From contig NZ_PXNQ02000005.1 of the NCBI RefSeq assembly GCF_003007735.2, positions 124,001 to 188,000 of the forward strand: a stretch of 64,000 bases of DNA, written 5' to 3'. A model generated the notes under the pieces. The model saw nothing but the letters and a program-made list of their open reading frames with translations. It did not search any database and was not told the origin of the DNA. This DNA comes from Paracoccus methylarcula (GTDB taxonomy: Bacteria; Pseudomonadota; Alphaproteobacteria; Rhodobacterales; Rhodobacteraceae). Made by a program: the position numbers and the translations under genes. Shown here piece by piece: positions 38,742 to 48,551 of this stretch; the first letter of the stretch is position 1; the number at the start of each line of letters is the position of its first letter.

Positions 38742-40010
38742 ATGGATCTGATTTTTGCCGAAGCCACCTCGCCTGGGCGGGGGGGCGTTTCGGTCATCCG
38801 ACTGAGCGGTGACGGCGCAAGAGAGGTGGCGGAACGGTTGGCCGGACCATTGCCCGATGCCCGGCATGGATATTTGCGATCCATCCGGGATGGTAGGGAG
38901 GTGCTTGATCAGGCATTGGTCATCTGGTTCCAGGAAGGTCGCAGCTTTACCGGGGAAGAGGTTGCCGAGTTCCATCTGCATGGTGCTCCGGTTGTTGTGC
39001 GCCGCGTGGCGCAGGCGCTCGCAACATGCGGGGCGCGGCAGGCCGAGGCTGGTGAATTTACGCGCCGGGCATTCCAATCCGGCCGCATGGACTTGGCTGA
39101 AGTGGAAGGTCTGGGCGATCTTCTGGAAGCAGAAACCGAGGCGCAGCGGCAGTTGGCGGTTCGAGCTGCGAATGGGGAGATCGGCGGTAAAGCGGAAATC
39201 TGGCGCGGAAAATTGATTCGCGCTGGCGCCCTTGTCGAGGCGAGTGTCGATTTTGCCGACGAAGAGGTTCCGGAGGAAGTCCCGCAGGAGGTTTTCTCCA
39301 TACTCGCGGAGCTGAAGGTTCTTCTCGATCACGAGATTGGTGGTTTCCCTGCGGCCGAGCGCTTGCGGAAGGGATTCGAGGTCGCTGTCATTGGGGCTCC
39401 GAATGTCGGTAAATCGAGTTTTATCAATCGAATCGCGCGGCGGGATGTTGCTCTGGTTTCGAATATTGCCGGGACGACGCGGGATATCATCGAACTGCGG
39501 CTGGATTTGAACGGCTTGGCGGTGACTTTCCTTGATACTGCTGGATTGCGCCTGTCCACTGACGAGATTGAACAGATGGGTGTTGATCGTGCCAGGCAGA
39601 GAGCCTTGGCAGCAGATCTCAGGCTGCATCTGTCGGAAACTGGTGAAGCAGATCAGGATCTGTGGCGCGATGGAGATATAACCGTCACGACCAAGCTTGA
39701 TCTTGATCCGGACAAACGGTGCGAGAATGCCGTATCTTCCGTTACCGGTGAAGGAATGGACGCACTACTTTCACATATACATGATAGGTTGTCGTCACGG
39801 GTTGCCGGGGCAGGTATCGTCAGTCACGAACGCCAATTGAACGCCTTGGTTGAAGCGCGAAACGCTCTTTCCGACTTGGAGCGGCTTCCACCGGAGCTTT
39901 TGGCTGAAGCAATCAGGCAAGCGGCCGCATCATTGGACCGGCTACTTGGCAGAATCGGCGCAGAAGAGTATCTGGATGTTATCTTTACGTCATTTTGTAT
40001 CGGAAAGTGA
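38742..40010 (+). CDS. mnmE: tRNA uridine-5-carboxymethylaminomethyl modification GTPase
   Basis: MnmE and MnmG modify the wobble uridine of several tRNAs. The 422-residue protein has an N-terminal folate-binding domain (1-120), a helical domain, and an inserted G domain with GAPNVGKSS at 218-226, DTAG at 265-268 and TKLD at 317-320 in place of NKxD. It ends in the conserved CIGK (419-422). It lies 10 bases after rho and 2 before mnmG. Confidence 0.96.
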   Translation: MDLIFAEATSPGRGGVSVIRLSGDGAREVAERLAGPLPDARHGYLRSIRDGREVLDQALVIWFQEGRSFTGEEVAEFHLHGAPVVVRRVAQALATCGARQAEAGEFTRRAFQSGRMDLAEVEGLGDLLEAETEAQRQLAVRAANGEIGGKAEIWRGKLIRAGALVEASVDFADEEVPEEVPQEVFSILAELKVLLDHEIGGFPAAERLRKGFEVAVIGAPNVGKSSFINRIARRDVALVSNIAGTTRDIIELRLDLNGLAVTFLDTAGLRLSTDEIEQMGVDRARQRALAADLRLHLSETGEADQDLWRDGDITVTTKLDLDPDKRCENAVSSVTGEGMDALLSHIHDRLSSRVAGAGIVSHERQLNALVEARNALSDLERLPPELLAEAIRQAAASLDRLLGRIGAEEYLDVIFTSFCIGK

Positions 40011-40012
40011 GG

Positions 40013-41881
40013 ATGTTTCACGTGAAACATTTTGATGTTGTCGTGATTGGCGGCGGTCATGCCGGGCTGGAGGCTGCTGCGGCAGCCGCCCGCATGGGCG
40101 CGCAAACCGCACTGGTGACGATGCGCAAGAGCGATATCGGGACGCTTTCATGTAACCCCGCAATTGGAGGGCTTGGAAAAGGCCATCTGGTGCGCGAGAT
40201 CGACGCTTTGGACGGCGTGATGGGGCGTCTTGCTGATCGGGCCGGAATTCAGTTTCGTCTCTTGAATCGCCGTAAAGGCCCGGCTGTACAGGGGCCTCGA
40301 GCCCAGATGGACAGGGCACTATACCGTGACGCTGCGTATCGTGAAGCCTTAACAATTCCGGGCTTGGAATTGATTTTTGGTGAAGTTGCTGCACTTTCGG
40401 GAAATTCGCACGAGGTAGACGGTGTTCAGCTCGCTGACGGGACGAGCATCGGGGCATCTGCCGTGATCCTGACAACGGGGACTTTCCTAAACGGCATTAT
40501 CCATATTGGTGACGTAAGTCGCGCCGCGGGCCGGTGGGGCGACGACGCTTCGAACAGCTTGGCGGAATCGCTTGAACGCTTTGAACTGCCTCTTGGTCGC
40601 CTTAAAACCGGTACACCGCCGCGTATTGATGGCCGCACCATAGATTGGGCTGCGCTGGAGCAACAACCGGGCGACGACGATCCGGTCATGTTCTCGTATC
40701 TCAGCGAGGCTCCGTCACAACGGCAGATCAGTTGCGCTATAACCCATACCAACAGTCAAACCCATGACATCATACGCAATAATCTTGAGCGTTCCGCCAT
40801 GTATGGCGGGAGCATATCGGGAAGGGGACCTCGTTACTGCCCGTCTATAGAAGATAAGGTGGTGCGGTTCTCGGACAAACAATCCCATCAGATATTTCTG
40901 GAACCGGAGGGCCTGGACGACTACACCGTCTATCCGAATGGTATTTCGACCTCCTTGCCGGCCGAGATCCAGGTGGCTTATGTTCGATCAATCCGAGGCT
41001 TGGAGCAGGCTGAAATCCTGCAGCCAGGTTACGCGGTCGAGTATGATTATGTCGATCCGCGTGCACTCGATTCGACATTGCGTCTTAAGGCTGCGAAGGG
41101 ACTCTATCTTGCCGGGCAAATCAATGGCACGACAGGCTATGAAGAAGCAGCGGCCCAAGGCTTGGTCGCCGGCCTCAATGCAGCGCTTTTTGCGAAAGGC
41201 GAGACTCCAGTTCTGTTCAGCCGAACCAACAGCTATATCGGTGTCATGATTGACGATCTGGTTACGCGCGGTGTCAGCGAGCCCTATCGCATGTTTACGT
41301 CACGCGCCGAGTTCCGGCTGACCCTCAGGGCGGACAATGCGGATCAGCGTCTGACCCCTGTTGGTATCGCCATTGGTTGCGTTGGAGATACGCGAAAAGA
41401 GGCTTTCACAAAACGGCAGGGACGCTACGAGGAAGCCCGGATGAGGGCTGAGCAAGAGCGATATTCGCCGACGGAATTGAAACGAAAAGATATCCATGTT
41501 CGGCTCGACGGACAATCACGCTCCGTTTTCGCCTTGCTGGGCATGGCCGATATCCCGGACCGTAAGATGCGCGATATCGCTCCATGGCTTGACGATCTTG
41601 CGCCGGAGACATTGCAGCAACTGATCAACGATTCCCTATATCACCAGTATATTGATCGCCAGAGCAGGGACGCGGAAGCACTGAGAGCCGACGAGGCGAT
41701 CACACTCCCCGTCGATATGGATTATGCCGATATTGCGGGCCTGTCTTCGGAACTCCGCGGCAAGCTTTCACAGGCGCAGCCCGCGACTCTGGCGGCGGCG
41801 GCAAGAATCGAGGGAATGACACCAGCTGCGCTGACATTGTTGATCGCGATTGCGCGGCAGGCAGGACGAAAGCGCGCATGA
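40013..41881 (+). CDS. mnmG: tRNA uridine-5-carboxymethylaminomethyl modification enzyme MnmG
   Basis: The 622-residue FAD enzyme works with MnmE. It starts [20 protein letters not shown], with the dinucleotide site GGGHAG at 13-18, then [20 protein letters not shown] and [21 protein letters not shown]. The start at 40013 is preceded by GGAAAGTGAGG. The first six codons after ATG lie within a perfect parS site (40014-40029), which fixes the residues FHVKH. Its stop overlaps rsmG (ATGA). Confidence 0.97.
   Translation: MFHVKHFDVVVIGGGHAGLEAAAAAARMGAQTALVTMRKSDIGTLSCNPAIGGLGKGHLVREIDALDGVMGRLADRAGIQFRLLNRRKGPAVQGPRAQMDRALYRDAAYREALTIPGLELIFGEVAALSGNSHEVDGVQLADGTSIGASAVILTTGTFLNGIIHIGDVSRAAGRWGDDASNSLAESLERFELPLGRLKTGTPPRIDGRTIDWAALEQQPGDDDPVMFSYLSEAPSQRQISCAITHTNSQTHDIIRNNLERSAMYGGSISGRGPRYCPSIEDKVVRFSDKQSHQIFLEPEGLDDYTVYPNGISTSLPAEIQVAYVRSIRGLEQAEILQPGYAVEYDYVDPRALDSTLRLKAAKGLYLAGQINGTTGYEEAAAQGLVAGLNAALFAKGETPVLFSRTNSYIGVMIDDLVTRGVSEPYRMFTSRAEFRLTLRADNADQRLTPVGIAIGCVGDTRKEAFTKRQGRYEEARMRAEQERYSPTELKRKDIHVRLDGQSRSVFALLGMADIPDRKMRDIAPWLDDLAPETLQQLINDSLYHQYIDRQSRDAEALRADEAITLPVDMDYADIAGLSSELRGKLSQAQPATLAAAARIEGMTPAALTLLIAIARQAGRKRA
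40014..40029. promoter_or_regulatory. parS: parS site 1 (ParB-binding)
   Basis: TGTTTCACGTGAAACA is an exact match to the canonical parS palindrome. It begins on the second base of the mnmG start codon and is read as ATG TTT CAC GTG AAA CAT. It lies about 3.3 kb right of the putative origin and about 3.2 kb left of parB. Confidence 0.95.
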
Positions 41882-42474
41882 TCGAGAATGTTTCACGTGA
41901 AACACAGGATCGCCTGGATGCCTATCAGGATCTACTGATACGATGGAATCCTCGAATAAATCTCGTTTCTCCCTCCACTATTCCGCAGCTCAGGTCTCGC
42001 CATATAGATGATTGTCTGCAGATCTGCGCAAATGCAGATCCGGATAAGGGCATATGGGCGGATCTGGGCAGCGGAGGCGGGCTGCCCGGAATCGTTCTGG
42101 CCATCGCTTTTGCCTCCCGCCCCATTCAATTCGTGCTTCTTGAGAGCGACCAAAGGAAAGCGGCATTTCTTCGCTCCGTGGTTCGTCAACTCGGCCTCAG
42201 CAACACCAGGATAGATAACATCCGAATCGAGGCGAGGGATCCGCTGGATGCCGCCTATCTGAGTGCACGAGCACTTGCTCCGCTACCACGCCTTATGCCA
42301 TATCTTGATCGACATTTGGCAAAAGATGGGCAGGCTTGGCTGATGAAGGGCGAGAAATGGCAAGCCGAAGTGGATGAAGCGCGTCAGCATTGGAAATTTG
42401 AGCTGGAAACAATAGCCAGTAATACTCAGGCGGGGGCCGCCATTCTCAAGATAAGCGAGGTTTCGGATGCCTGA
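41878..42474 (+). CDS. rsmG: 16S rRNA (guanine-N7) methyltransferase RsmG
   Basis: RsmG (GidB) methylates G527 of 16S rRNA using SAM. The 198-residue protein has the helix [28 protein letters not shown] and the SAM site [17 protein letters not shown], followed by [15 protein letters not shown]. The ATG overlaps the mnmG stop (ATGA), and the stop lies 8 bases inside parA. A second perfect parS site occupies codons 4-9 and encodes NVSRET in a different frame from the one in mnmG. Confidence 0.96.
   Translation: MIENVSRETQDRLDAYQDLLIRWNPRINLVSPSTIPQLRSRHIDDCLQICANADPDKGIWADLGSGGGLPGIVLAIAFASRPIQFVLLESDQRKAAFLRSVVRQLGLSNTRIDNIRIEARDPLDAAYLSARALAPLPRLMPYLDRHLAKDGQAWLMKGEKWQAEVDEARQHWKFELETIASNTQAGAAILKISEVSDA
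41889..41904. promoter_or_regulatory. parS: parS site 2 (ParB-binding)
   Basis: A second exact TGTTTCACGTGAAACA, 1875 bp from the first, inside rsmG. It is read in a different codon phase (AAT GTT TCA CGT GAA ACA). Confidence 0.95.
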
Positions 42475-43252
42475 CCACTATATCGTGGCGATTGCAAACC
42501 AAAAGGGTGGGGTCGGAAAAACCACCACGGCAATCAACCTTGGTGCGGCCCTGGCCCAGGCAGGGCACCGGACGATTCTCATAGATCTGGATCCACAGGG
42601 AAACGCATCGACCGGCCTCGGCATAGATCCGGACAGGCGTCATCATACGGTTTACGATCTGTTAGTAGGGGAGGAATCCCTTGAGGCAGTGACTCAGGAT
42701 ACGGATATCGAGAATCTGCAAATCGTCCCCGCGACCCCGGATCTCGCCTCCGCAGATGTCGAACTATCCAGTTCCGCAGACCGCACCCGGCTCTTGCGCA
42801 GAAAGCTCCAGAACGCAGCGCCGGGCAAGATCATCCTCATAGATTGCCCCCCTGCACTCGGTCTCCTCACCGTCAATGCCATGGTTGCGGCCGATGCTGT
42901 GCTTGTTCCGCTTCAGGCCGAATTCTATGCACTCGAAGGGCTTTCCCAATTGCTCACATCGGTTCGGCAGGTCCGCCAGACAGCCAACCCGGCGCTGCGC
43001 GTGAACGGGGTACTACTGACAATGTCGGATTATCGGAATAACCTGTCGCAGCAAGTGGAGGCTGATGCAAGGGCGACTCTTGGCGAACTGATCTACCCGA
43101 CGGTGATACCGCGCAATGTCCGCGTGTCCGAGGCACCGTCCCACGCCCTGCCTGTGCTGATCTACGATCCGAATTCAAAAGGCAGCGCCGCCTATCGCCA
43201 GTTTGCGGCCGAATTCGCCGCACGTCTCAACCTTACGCCGGAGGCCGCATGA
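42467..43252 (+). CDS. parA: chromosome partitioning ATPase ParA
   Basis: ParA moves ParB-parS complexes apart during chromosome segregation. The 261-residue protein has the deviant Walker A NQKGGVGKTTTAINLG near 11-26, LIDLDPQGNASTGLG, and Walker B KIILIDCPPALGLLT. The C-terminal NVRVSEAPSHALPVL segment matches the Soj family. GAGG precedes the ATG, which lies inside the end of rsmG. Its stop overlaps parB (ATGA). Confidence 0.97.
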   Translation: MPDHYIVAIANQKGGVGKTTTAINLGAALAQAGHRTILIDLDPQGNASTGLGIDPDRRHHTVYDLLVGEESLEAVTQDTDIENLQIVPATPDLASADVELSSSADRTRLLRRKLQNAAPGKIILIDCPPALGLLTVNAMVAADAVLVPLQAEFYALEGLSQLLTSVRQVRQTANPALRVNGVLLTMSDYRNNLSQQVEADARATLGELIYPTVIPRNVRVSEAPSHALPVLIYDPNSKGSAAYRQFAAEFAARLNLTPEAA

Positions 43253-44133
43253 CGTCCGACAGCAAAACCGCCAAACGTGGTCTTGGCCGCGGCCTTTCCG
43301 CCCTGATGGCCGATATGGATGTCACCACCCCCGAACCTCAGGATCGTTCGATGATCCCGATCGAGCAGATCACTGCGAATCCGGATCAGCCGCGCCGTCA
43401 ATTCAAGCCTGAGGCTCTCAGCGAACTCGCCGACTCCCTCAAGAGCCGTGGGGTCCTGCAGCCGCTGATCGTGCGCCCGCATCCCAAGGACCGGGGTCTT
43501 TACCAGATCGTCGCCGGAGAACGCCGCTGGCGTGCGGCGCAGATGGCGCAGCTCCATGAGTTGCCTGTGATCATACGCGAGCTTTCCGATGCCGAAGTGC
43601 TCGAAGTCGCGATTATCGAGAATATCCAGCGCGCCGATCTGAATGCGATCGAAGAGGCGACGTCCTTCCGCCAATTGATGGATCGCTTCGGTCATACCCA
43701 GGAAAAATTGGCCGAGGCGCTCAACAAGAGCCGCAGCCATATCGCCAATTTACTGCGTTTGCTGAATCTTCCGGATCCGGTTCAAGAACTGGTCAAGGGC
43801 GGACAACTCAGCGCGGGACATGCGCGTGCACTCATAACTGCGCCCAATGCGGTACAGCTTGCGCGCAAGATCGTCGAAAAAGGCCTGTCCGTACGAGAAA
43901 CCGAAGAACTGGTGCGCAAGCAATCGGAGCCCGCTGCCAAAGAGAACAAGGCAAGCGCTCGTAAGCAGGAAAAGGATGCGGATACGCGAGCGCTGGAATC
44001 CGACCTTTCGGCACATCTGCGAATGAAGGTCGCGATCAAGCATGCCGGTATGGATGGCGGGCAGATCTCCATCACCTATCGCGATCTCGATCAACTCGAT
44101 CAGCTTTGCCAGATTCTGGGCGGGAACAGGTGA
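43249..44133 (+). CDS. parB: chromosome partitioning protein ParB
   Basis: ParB binds parS and spreads along DNA as a CTP-dependent clamp. The 294-residue protein has a basic ParA-contact N-terminus (KTAKRGLGRGLSALMAD), the CTP-binding segments QPRRQFKPEALSELADSLKSRGVLQP and GERRWRAAQMA, ENIQRADLN, an HTH TQEKLAEALNKSRSHIANLLRLL, and a C-terminal dimer domain. Its two targets lie just upstream in mnmG and rsmG. A hairpin follows. Confidence 0.97.
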   Translation: MTSDSKTAKRGLGRGLSALMADMDVTTPEPQDRSMIPIEQITANPDQPRRQFKPEALSELADSLKSRGVLQPLIVRPHPKDRGLYQIVAGERRWRAAQMAQLHELPVIIRELSDAEVLEVAIIENIQRADLNAIEEATSFRQLMDRFGHTQEKLAEALNKSRSHIANLLRLLNLPDPVQELVKGGQLSAGHARALITAPNAVQLARKIVEKGLSVRETEELVRKQSEPAAKENKASARKQEKDADTRALESDLSAHLRMKVAIKHAGMDGGQISITYRDLDQLDQLCQILGGNR

Positions 44134-44144
44134 AACACTCCTGT

Positions 44145-44167
44145 CTGCCTCCTCCCCAAGGGGGCAG
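44145..44167. terminator. hairpin after parB, before the DUF454 gene stop
   Basis: An 8-bp stem with one G-T pair (44145-44152 with 44160-44167) lies 11 bases past the parB stop, in a 52-bp convergent gap. Confidence 0.45.
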
Positions 44168-44185
44168 ATGATGTCCCCGGCTTGA

Positions 44186-44539
44186 CTATGTTTCCGGGCG
44201 TGTCACCACATAAAGCCCGACCGCCGCACAAATCGTGATCTGCATCGCAACAAGCCAGAGCGGCAGGCCGATCCATATCGCCATCGCAACACCAGTGCTC
44301 ATCGCTGCAACCGCCCAGAGTTTGGCAGTTCGGCCGATGGCACCACGCTCCTGCCATGCCCGGACATAAGGACCATAGGTTGCGTGATCCAGTATTCTCT
44401 GCCGTAACCGAGGCGAAGAACGAGCGAATGCCCAAGCGGCGACCAAGAGAAAGGGCACTGTCGGCATGACCGGCAAGATCACCCCTATAGCCCCTAAACC
44501 TAGAGCCAATATGCCAGTAAAATACCAGATGATGTTCAT
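44186..44539 (-). CDS. DUF454 (YbaN-like) small membrane protein
   Basis: A 117-residue protein with three or four hydrophobic helices and the DUF454 pattern: LGAIGVILPVMPTVPFLLVAAWAFARSSPRL near the start, then YGPYVRAWQERGAIGRTAK. The function is unknown. Its ATG lies immediately after the hemW stop, so it is the last gene of the rph-rdgB-ridA-hemW run. Confidence 0.87.
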   Translation of the reverse strand: MNIIWYFTGILALGLGAIGVILPVMPTVPFLLVAAWAFARSSPRLRQRILDHATYGPYVRAWQERGAIGRTAKLWAVAAMSTGVAMAIWIGLPLWLVAMQITICAAVGLYVVTRPET

Positions 44540-45733
44540 TCAGGCGACCAATTCACGCAAAATTGCATTCAGAACAGGCCGTCCGGCAGAACTGGCCCGC
44601 AATTGTCCATCCGATCGATGGATCATCCCCCATTCCTCCAACCGGACCAGCGCCCCGGCATCAAGAGATTGTCCGGCAAGTCGCGAATATCTCTCCTCAT
44701 CCAGACCTTCCGCCAACCGCATCGCCATCAACAAATACTCCACCGCCAGATCCTCTGACGACAGCAACACCCGCGGCAGTTCCCCCGTTCCATTCCGCTC
44801 GACGGCCTCCAGCCACGCACCGGGCGCGCGATGTGCTTCGGTTGCCATACGGCCTTGGGGCAGGGTGATCCGGCCATGCGCACCGGGGCCGACTGCGGCC
44901 CAGTCTCCCTGCCGCCAATAGACCAGGTTGTGGCGGCTCTCGGACCCGGCTGCCGCATGATTGGATATTTCGTAACCAGCCATGCCTGCGGCGGTGCAGA
45001 GCTCCTGGGTCTCCAGATACATGTCTGCGGCCAGATCGTCATCGGGTAGATTCCGCAATTTACCGGCTTCGGCCCGCGCTCCAAATGCCGTTCCCGGTTC
45101 GATCGTCAATTGATAAAGCGACAGGTGATCGACGGCCATGGCCAGCGCCTCGCGCAGCTCTGTCCGCCACGCTCCGATGCTCTGCCCCTGCCGCGCATAG
45201 ATCAGGTCGAAGCTGACGCGCCCAAAGCAATCCCGGGCCACATCGAAAGCCGCCCGCGCCTCGGCGACCGAATGCAACCGCCCCAATCGTTTCAGATCTT
45301 CGTCATTCAGTGCCTGTATGCCCATCGAAAGCCGATTGACTCCCGCCTCGGCATAGCCGCGAAAGCGCCCCTTCTCGACACTGGTCGGGTTGGCCTCAAG
45401 GCTGATCTCGATCTCGTTGGAAAATCCCCAGCCTGCCCTTGCGGCCCGGATCACCCTATCCACGGTTTCGGGCATCATCAGAGACGGAGTGCCGCCGCCG
45501 AAAAAGATACTGTCCAGATGCCGGCCCGGCAATTCCTCGGCCAACCGTGCGATCTCGGCGCATAATGCATTGGCCCAACGCTCCTGGTCGACACGCTCGA
45601 CAACATGGCTGTTGAAATCGCAATAGGGGCATTTGGCGGCGCAGAACGGCCAGTGGACATACAGGCCGAAACCCCCGGCCCGCCAATCCTCCTCCGGCGT
45701 GAAACATGACCGTGTCAGCGCAGCATTGCTCAT
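44540..45733 (-). CDS. hemW: radical SAM haem chaperone HemW
   Basis: The 397-residue protein has the radical SAM cluster CAAKCPYCDFNSH near 31-43, FFGGGTPSLM and GVNRLSMGIQALND. It lacks the fourth Cys and N-terminal extension of the coproporphyrinogen dehydrogenase HemN, so it belongs to HemW, which passes haem to respiratory proteins. Older annotations call it HemN-like. It overlaps ridA by four bases (ATGA) and abuts the DUF454 gene. Confidence 0.93.
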   Translation of the reverse strand: MSNAALTRSCFTPEEDWRAGGFGLYVHWPFCAAKCPYCDFNSHVVERVDQERWANALCAEIARLAEELPGRHLDSIFFGGGTPSLMMPETVDRVIRAARAGWGFSNEIEISLEANPTSVEKGRFRGYAEAGVNRLSMGIQALNDEDLKRLGRLHSVAEARAAFDVARDCFGRVSFDLIYARQGQSIGAWRTELREALAMAVDHLSLYQLTIEPGTAFGARAEAGKLRNLPDDDLAADMYLETQELCTAAGMAGYEISNHAAAGSESRHNLVYWRQGDWAAVGPGAHGRITLPQGRMATEAHRAPGAWLEAVERNGTGELPRVLLSSEDLAVEYLLMAMRLAEGLDEERYSRLAGQSLDAGALVRLEEWGMIHRSDGQLRASSAGRPVLNAILRELVA

Positions 45734-46104
45734 TCGCGCATCGCGGTCACTTCAACCTCGACCTTCATCTCTGGCCGGATCAACCCGCAAACCACCATGG
45801 TTGCCGCCGGTCTGATCTCACCCAGGTTCTTGCCCAGTACCGGGGTAATCTCCTCCACCAAAGCCGCATCGGTTACGGTATATTGCACCCGGACGATGTC
45901 GTCGGGAGCAAAGCCAGCCTCATCCAGAACCCGGAAAATCGTGTCAAAGCAGTTTTGCGCCTGCTCGGCCGCTGTCTCCGGGATGGCCATCGTGGTGTAG
46001 TCATAACCTGTAACGCCCGATACGAAGCACCAGTTTCCCTTCACCACGGCACGGCTGTAGCCCATCGTGGCCTCAAACGGCGAACCTGTGGAAATTTTAT
46101 TCAA
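45730..46104 (-). CDS. RidA family protein
   Basis: The 124-residue protein has the RidA/YjgF fold pattern: GNWCFVSGVTGYD, EQAQNCFDTIFRVLDEAGFAPDDIVRVQYTVTD and RPAATMVVCGLIRPEMKVEVEVTA. The usual Arg of RidA proper (substrate carboxylate) is not obvious at its place, so 2-iminoacid deaminase activity is uncertain. The frame opens with TTG at 46104, which has a perfect AGGAGG five bases upstream, inside the end of rdgB. It overlaps rdgB and hemW. Confidence 0.88.
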   Translation of the reverse strand: MNKISTGSPFEATMGYSRAVVKGNWCFVSGVTGYDYTTMAIPETAAEQAQNCFDTIFRVLDEAGFAPDDIVRVQYTVTDAALVEEITPVLGKNLGEIRPAATMVVCGLIRPEMKVEVEVTAMRE

Positions 46105-46705
46105 AACAACCTCCTATCATGTTCTCAACGGCCAGTGCCCGATGGCTGAGGCGGTTCTTCATCTCCGGAGCCATTTCCCCCAACGTGATCCCATGCCCGT
46201 CCGGCATGAAGATCGGGTCATAGCCATGCCCCTCGGCCCCACGAGGAGGCCAGACGACACGTCCCGGCAATACCCCCTCGAAAACCTCCTCATGTCCGTC
46301 AGGCCACATCAGGACAAGCGTGCAGCGAAACTGTGCAATGCGCGGTTCGGGCGCCTGCCGTGCTTCCAGCGCTTCCCAGGTCTTCGCCATCGCCATGCCG
46401 AAATCGCGGCCATTGCCGGTTTCGGCCCAATCCGCCGTGTAGACCCCCGGAGCACCGTTCAGGGCATCGACGCTGATACCGCTGTCATCCGCCAGCACCG
46501 GTAATCCGGTCGCCTCGACCGCGGCCTGCGCCTTGATACGCGCGTTGCCCAGGAAACTGTCCTCGGTCTCGACAGGCTCGCTCAGACCCTGCTCGGCCGC
46601 GCCCACGATTTCGACGCCATAGGGAGCCAGCAGTGCCCGCATCTCGGCCAGCTTCCCGGCGTTATGCGTCGCCACCAGCAGGCGCTTATCTGTGAACTTC
46701 CTCAT
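46097..46705 (-). CDS. rdgB: XTP/dITP diphosphatase RdgB (HAM1 family)
   Basis: RdgB removes dITP and XTP so they are not built into DNA. The 202-residue protein has [18 protein letters not shown] near 9-26, [38 protein letters not shown] and the late segment [20 protein letters not shown], with NRLSHRALA at the end. It overlaps rph upstream and ridA downstream, so the run is tightly coupled. Confidence 0.96.
   Translation of the reverse strand: MRKFTDKRLLVATHNAGKLAEMRALLAPYGVEIVGAAEQGLSEPVETEDSFLGNARIKAQAAVEATGLPVLADDSGISVDALNGAPGVYTADWAETGNGRDFGMAMAKTWEALEARQAPEPRIAQFRCTLVLMWPDGHEEVFEGVLPGRVVWPPRGAEGHGYDPIFMPDGHGITLGEMAPEMKNRLSHRALAVENMIGGCFE
46110..46115 (-). promoter_or_regulatory. perfect Shine-Dalgarno deciding the ridA TTG start
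   Basis: AGGAGG lies five bases upstream of the TTG at 46104 and inside the last codons of rdgB, supporting a TTG start over the first in-frame ATG, 13 codons later. Confidence 0.75.
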
Positions 46706-47415
46706 TCCAATGCAGCCTTCTGCGCCGCCACCAACTCGGCCACGCCTGCCTCGGCCAGATCGACAAGCTGCCCCATCTCGTCGCGCGAAAATGTGGCGCC
46801 TTCTGCCGACATCTGCACCTCGATCATCCGGCCCGCGCCGGTCATGACGAAATTGCCATCCGTTCCCGCCTCGCTATCCTCGGCATAATCCAGGTCGACC
46901 ACCGTCTGACCCGCATATATCCCGCAGCTTACGGCCGCCACGTGATCCACGATCGGATCGCTGGTCAGCACCCCGGCCCCCAGCAGCTTGTTAACAGCAA
47001 GCCGCAGTGCCACCCAGCCTCCGGTGATCGAGGCGCAGCGCGTGCCGCCATCCGCCTGGATCACATCGCAATCCACGGTAATCTGCCGCTCTCCCAGGGC
47101 AACCCGATCGATCCCGGCCCGAAGGCTGCGCCCGATCAGCCGCTGGATCTCCTGTGTCCGCCCCGATTGCTTGCCCTGTGCCGCTTCCCGCCGGTTGCGG
47201 GTATTGGTCGCGCGCGGCAGCATCCCGTATTCCGCCGTCACCCAGCCAAGGCCCGAACCCTTCAGGAAGCGCGGCGGGTTATCCTCGATCGAGGCGCTGC
47301 ACAGCACATGAGTGTTGCCGCAGCGGATCAGGCACGACCCCTCGGCGTGCCGCATCACCCCGGTTTCGATTGAAATCGGGCGCATTTGGCTTAAGTTCCG
47401 GCCAGAAGGGCGCAT
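46702..47415 (-). CDS. rph: ribonuclease PH
   Basis: RNase PH trims the 3' ends of tRNA precursors with phosphate. The 237-residue protein starts [19 protein letters not shown], with [23 protein letters not shown] and [23 protein letters not shown] in the active-site region. The start at 47415 has AAAGGA upstream; the earlier frame is not used. It is divergent from hrcA across 72 bp, and its stop overlaps rdgB. Confidence 0.96.
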   Translation of the reverse strand: MRPSGRNLSQMRPISIETGVMRHAEGSCLIRCGNTHVLCSASIEDNPPRFLKGSGLGWVTAEYGMLPRATNTRNRREAAQGKQSGRTQEIQRLIGRSLRAGIDRVALGERQITVDCDVIQADGGTRCASITGGWVALRLAVNKLLGAGVLTSDPIVDHVAAVSCGIYAGQTVVDLDYAEDSEAGTDGNFVMTGAGRMIEVQMSAEGATFSRDEMGQLVDLAEAGVAELVAAQKAALE

Positions 47416-47487
47416 GGGTAATCCTTTCATTGATGATTGGCTGCCCAATACCGCCCCGCGCCCCGGTCACGCAAGCCCGTGAAGGTC

Positions 47488-48543
47488 ATGAGTCAGGAAA
47501 CGCTGCTGTCAGAACTGAACGACCGCTCCCGCGAAATCTTTCGCCGGGTGGTCGAGACCTATCTGGAAACCGGAGAGCCGGTGGGCTCGCGCACCTTGAC
47601 CCGGGCCTTGTCCGAGAAGGTGAGCGCCGCCACCGTCCGCAATGTCATGCAGGATCTCGAGTTCATGGGCCTGCTCGACAGCCCGCATGTCTCTGCGGGG
47701 CGCCTGCCGTCGCATATGGGTCTGCGGCTGTTCGTGGACGGAATGATGGAGGTCGACGCCGTCAATCCCGACGATCAGGCGATGATGGACCGCACGCTCG
47801 GCAATGACGATTCGGATACCAGCGCTTTGCTGGGCCGGGTCAGCACCGCACTCAGTTCGATCACGCATGGCGCCTCGCTGGTCCTGATGCCCAAGCACGA
47901 GGCCCCGATCCGCCATATCGAATTCGTCAGCCTCGCGCCGGACCGCGCCCTTGTCGTGCTGGTCTTCGCCGATGGCCATGTCGAGAATCGCATCTTCATC
48001 CCGCCAGAGGGCCAGACCCCGTCCTCGATGCGCGAGGCGGGCAACTTCCTGAACGCCATGGCCGAAGGCAAGACATTGGCCGAATTGCGCAGCCACATGA
48101 CCCGTCAGCTCGCCGAAAGACGGCGCGAACTGGATATCCTGGCCGCCGATCTGGTCCAGTCCGGTCTCGCCCTGTGGGACAGCGAGGAAACCGATCCGCG
48201 CCTGATCGTGCGGGGCAGGGCGAATCTGCTGGACAGCGAGGCCGCCGATCTCGACCGCATCCGCGTGCTGTTCGACGATCTCGAACGCAAACGCGATATC
48301 GTCGAATTTCTCGAACTGGCCGAGCAAGGCGATGGCGTGCGCATTTTTATCGGCGCCGAGAACAAGCTTTTTTCACTTTCGGGTTCCGCTCTGGTGGTTT
48401 CACCCTATATGAATGCCGACCGAAAGATTGTAGGCGCGGTTGGCGTCATCGGACCGACTCGGCTGAATTACGGCCGCATCGTGCCGATCGTCGATTATAC
48501 CGCGCAGCTGGTCGGGCGGGTGCTGTCCGGCCGGAAAGGATGA
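47488..48543 (+). CDS. hrcA: heat-inducible transcription repressor HrcA
   Basis: HrcA represses groE-type heat-shock operons at CIRCE sites. The 351-residue protein has a winged-helix N-terminus (GEPVGSRTLTRALSEKVSAATVRNVMQDLEFMGLL), a GAF-like middle (LVVLVFADGHVENRIFI), and a C-terminal GVIGPTRLNYGRIVPIVDYTAQLV. I found no CIRCE sequence in the window. It shares an operon with grpE, and its stop overlaps an alternative grpE start. Confidence 0.95.
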   Translation: MSQETLLSELNDRSREIFRRVVETYLETGEPVGSRTLTRALSEKVSAATVRNVMQDLEFMGLLDSPHVSAGRLPSHMGLRLFVDGMMEVDAVNPDDQAMMDRTLGNDDSDTSALLGRVSTALSSITHGASLVLMPKHEAPIRHIEFVSLAPDRALVVLVFADGHVENRIFIPPEGQTPSSMREAGNFLNAMAEGKTLAELRSHMTRQLAERRRELDILAADLVQSGLALWDSEETDPRLIVRGRANLLDSEAADLDRIRVLFDDLERKRDIVEFLELAEQGDGVRIFIGAENKLFSLSGSALVVSPYMNADRKIVGAVGVIGPTRLNYGRIVPIVDYTAQLVGRVLSGRKG

Positions 48544-48551
48544 GATTTGGA

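Noticed and set aside
45699..45710. Half parS-like sequence TGTTTCACG (minus strand) at the start of hemW
   Set aside because: The other half of the palindrome is absent, so ParB nucleation is unlikely.
47416..47487. Search for a CIRCE operator before hrcA
   Set aside because: No TTAGCACTC-N9-GAGTGCTAA or close variant is present there or elsewhere that I could find.
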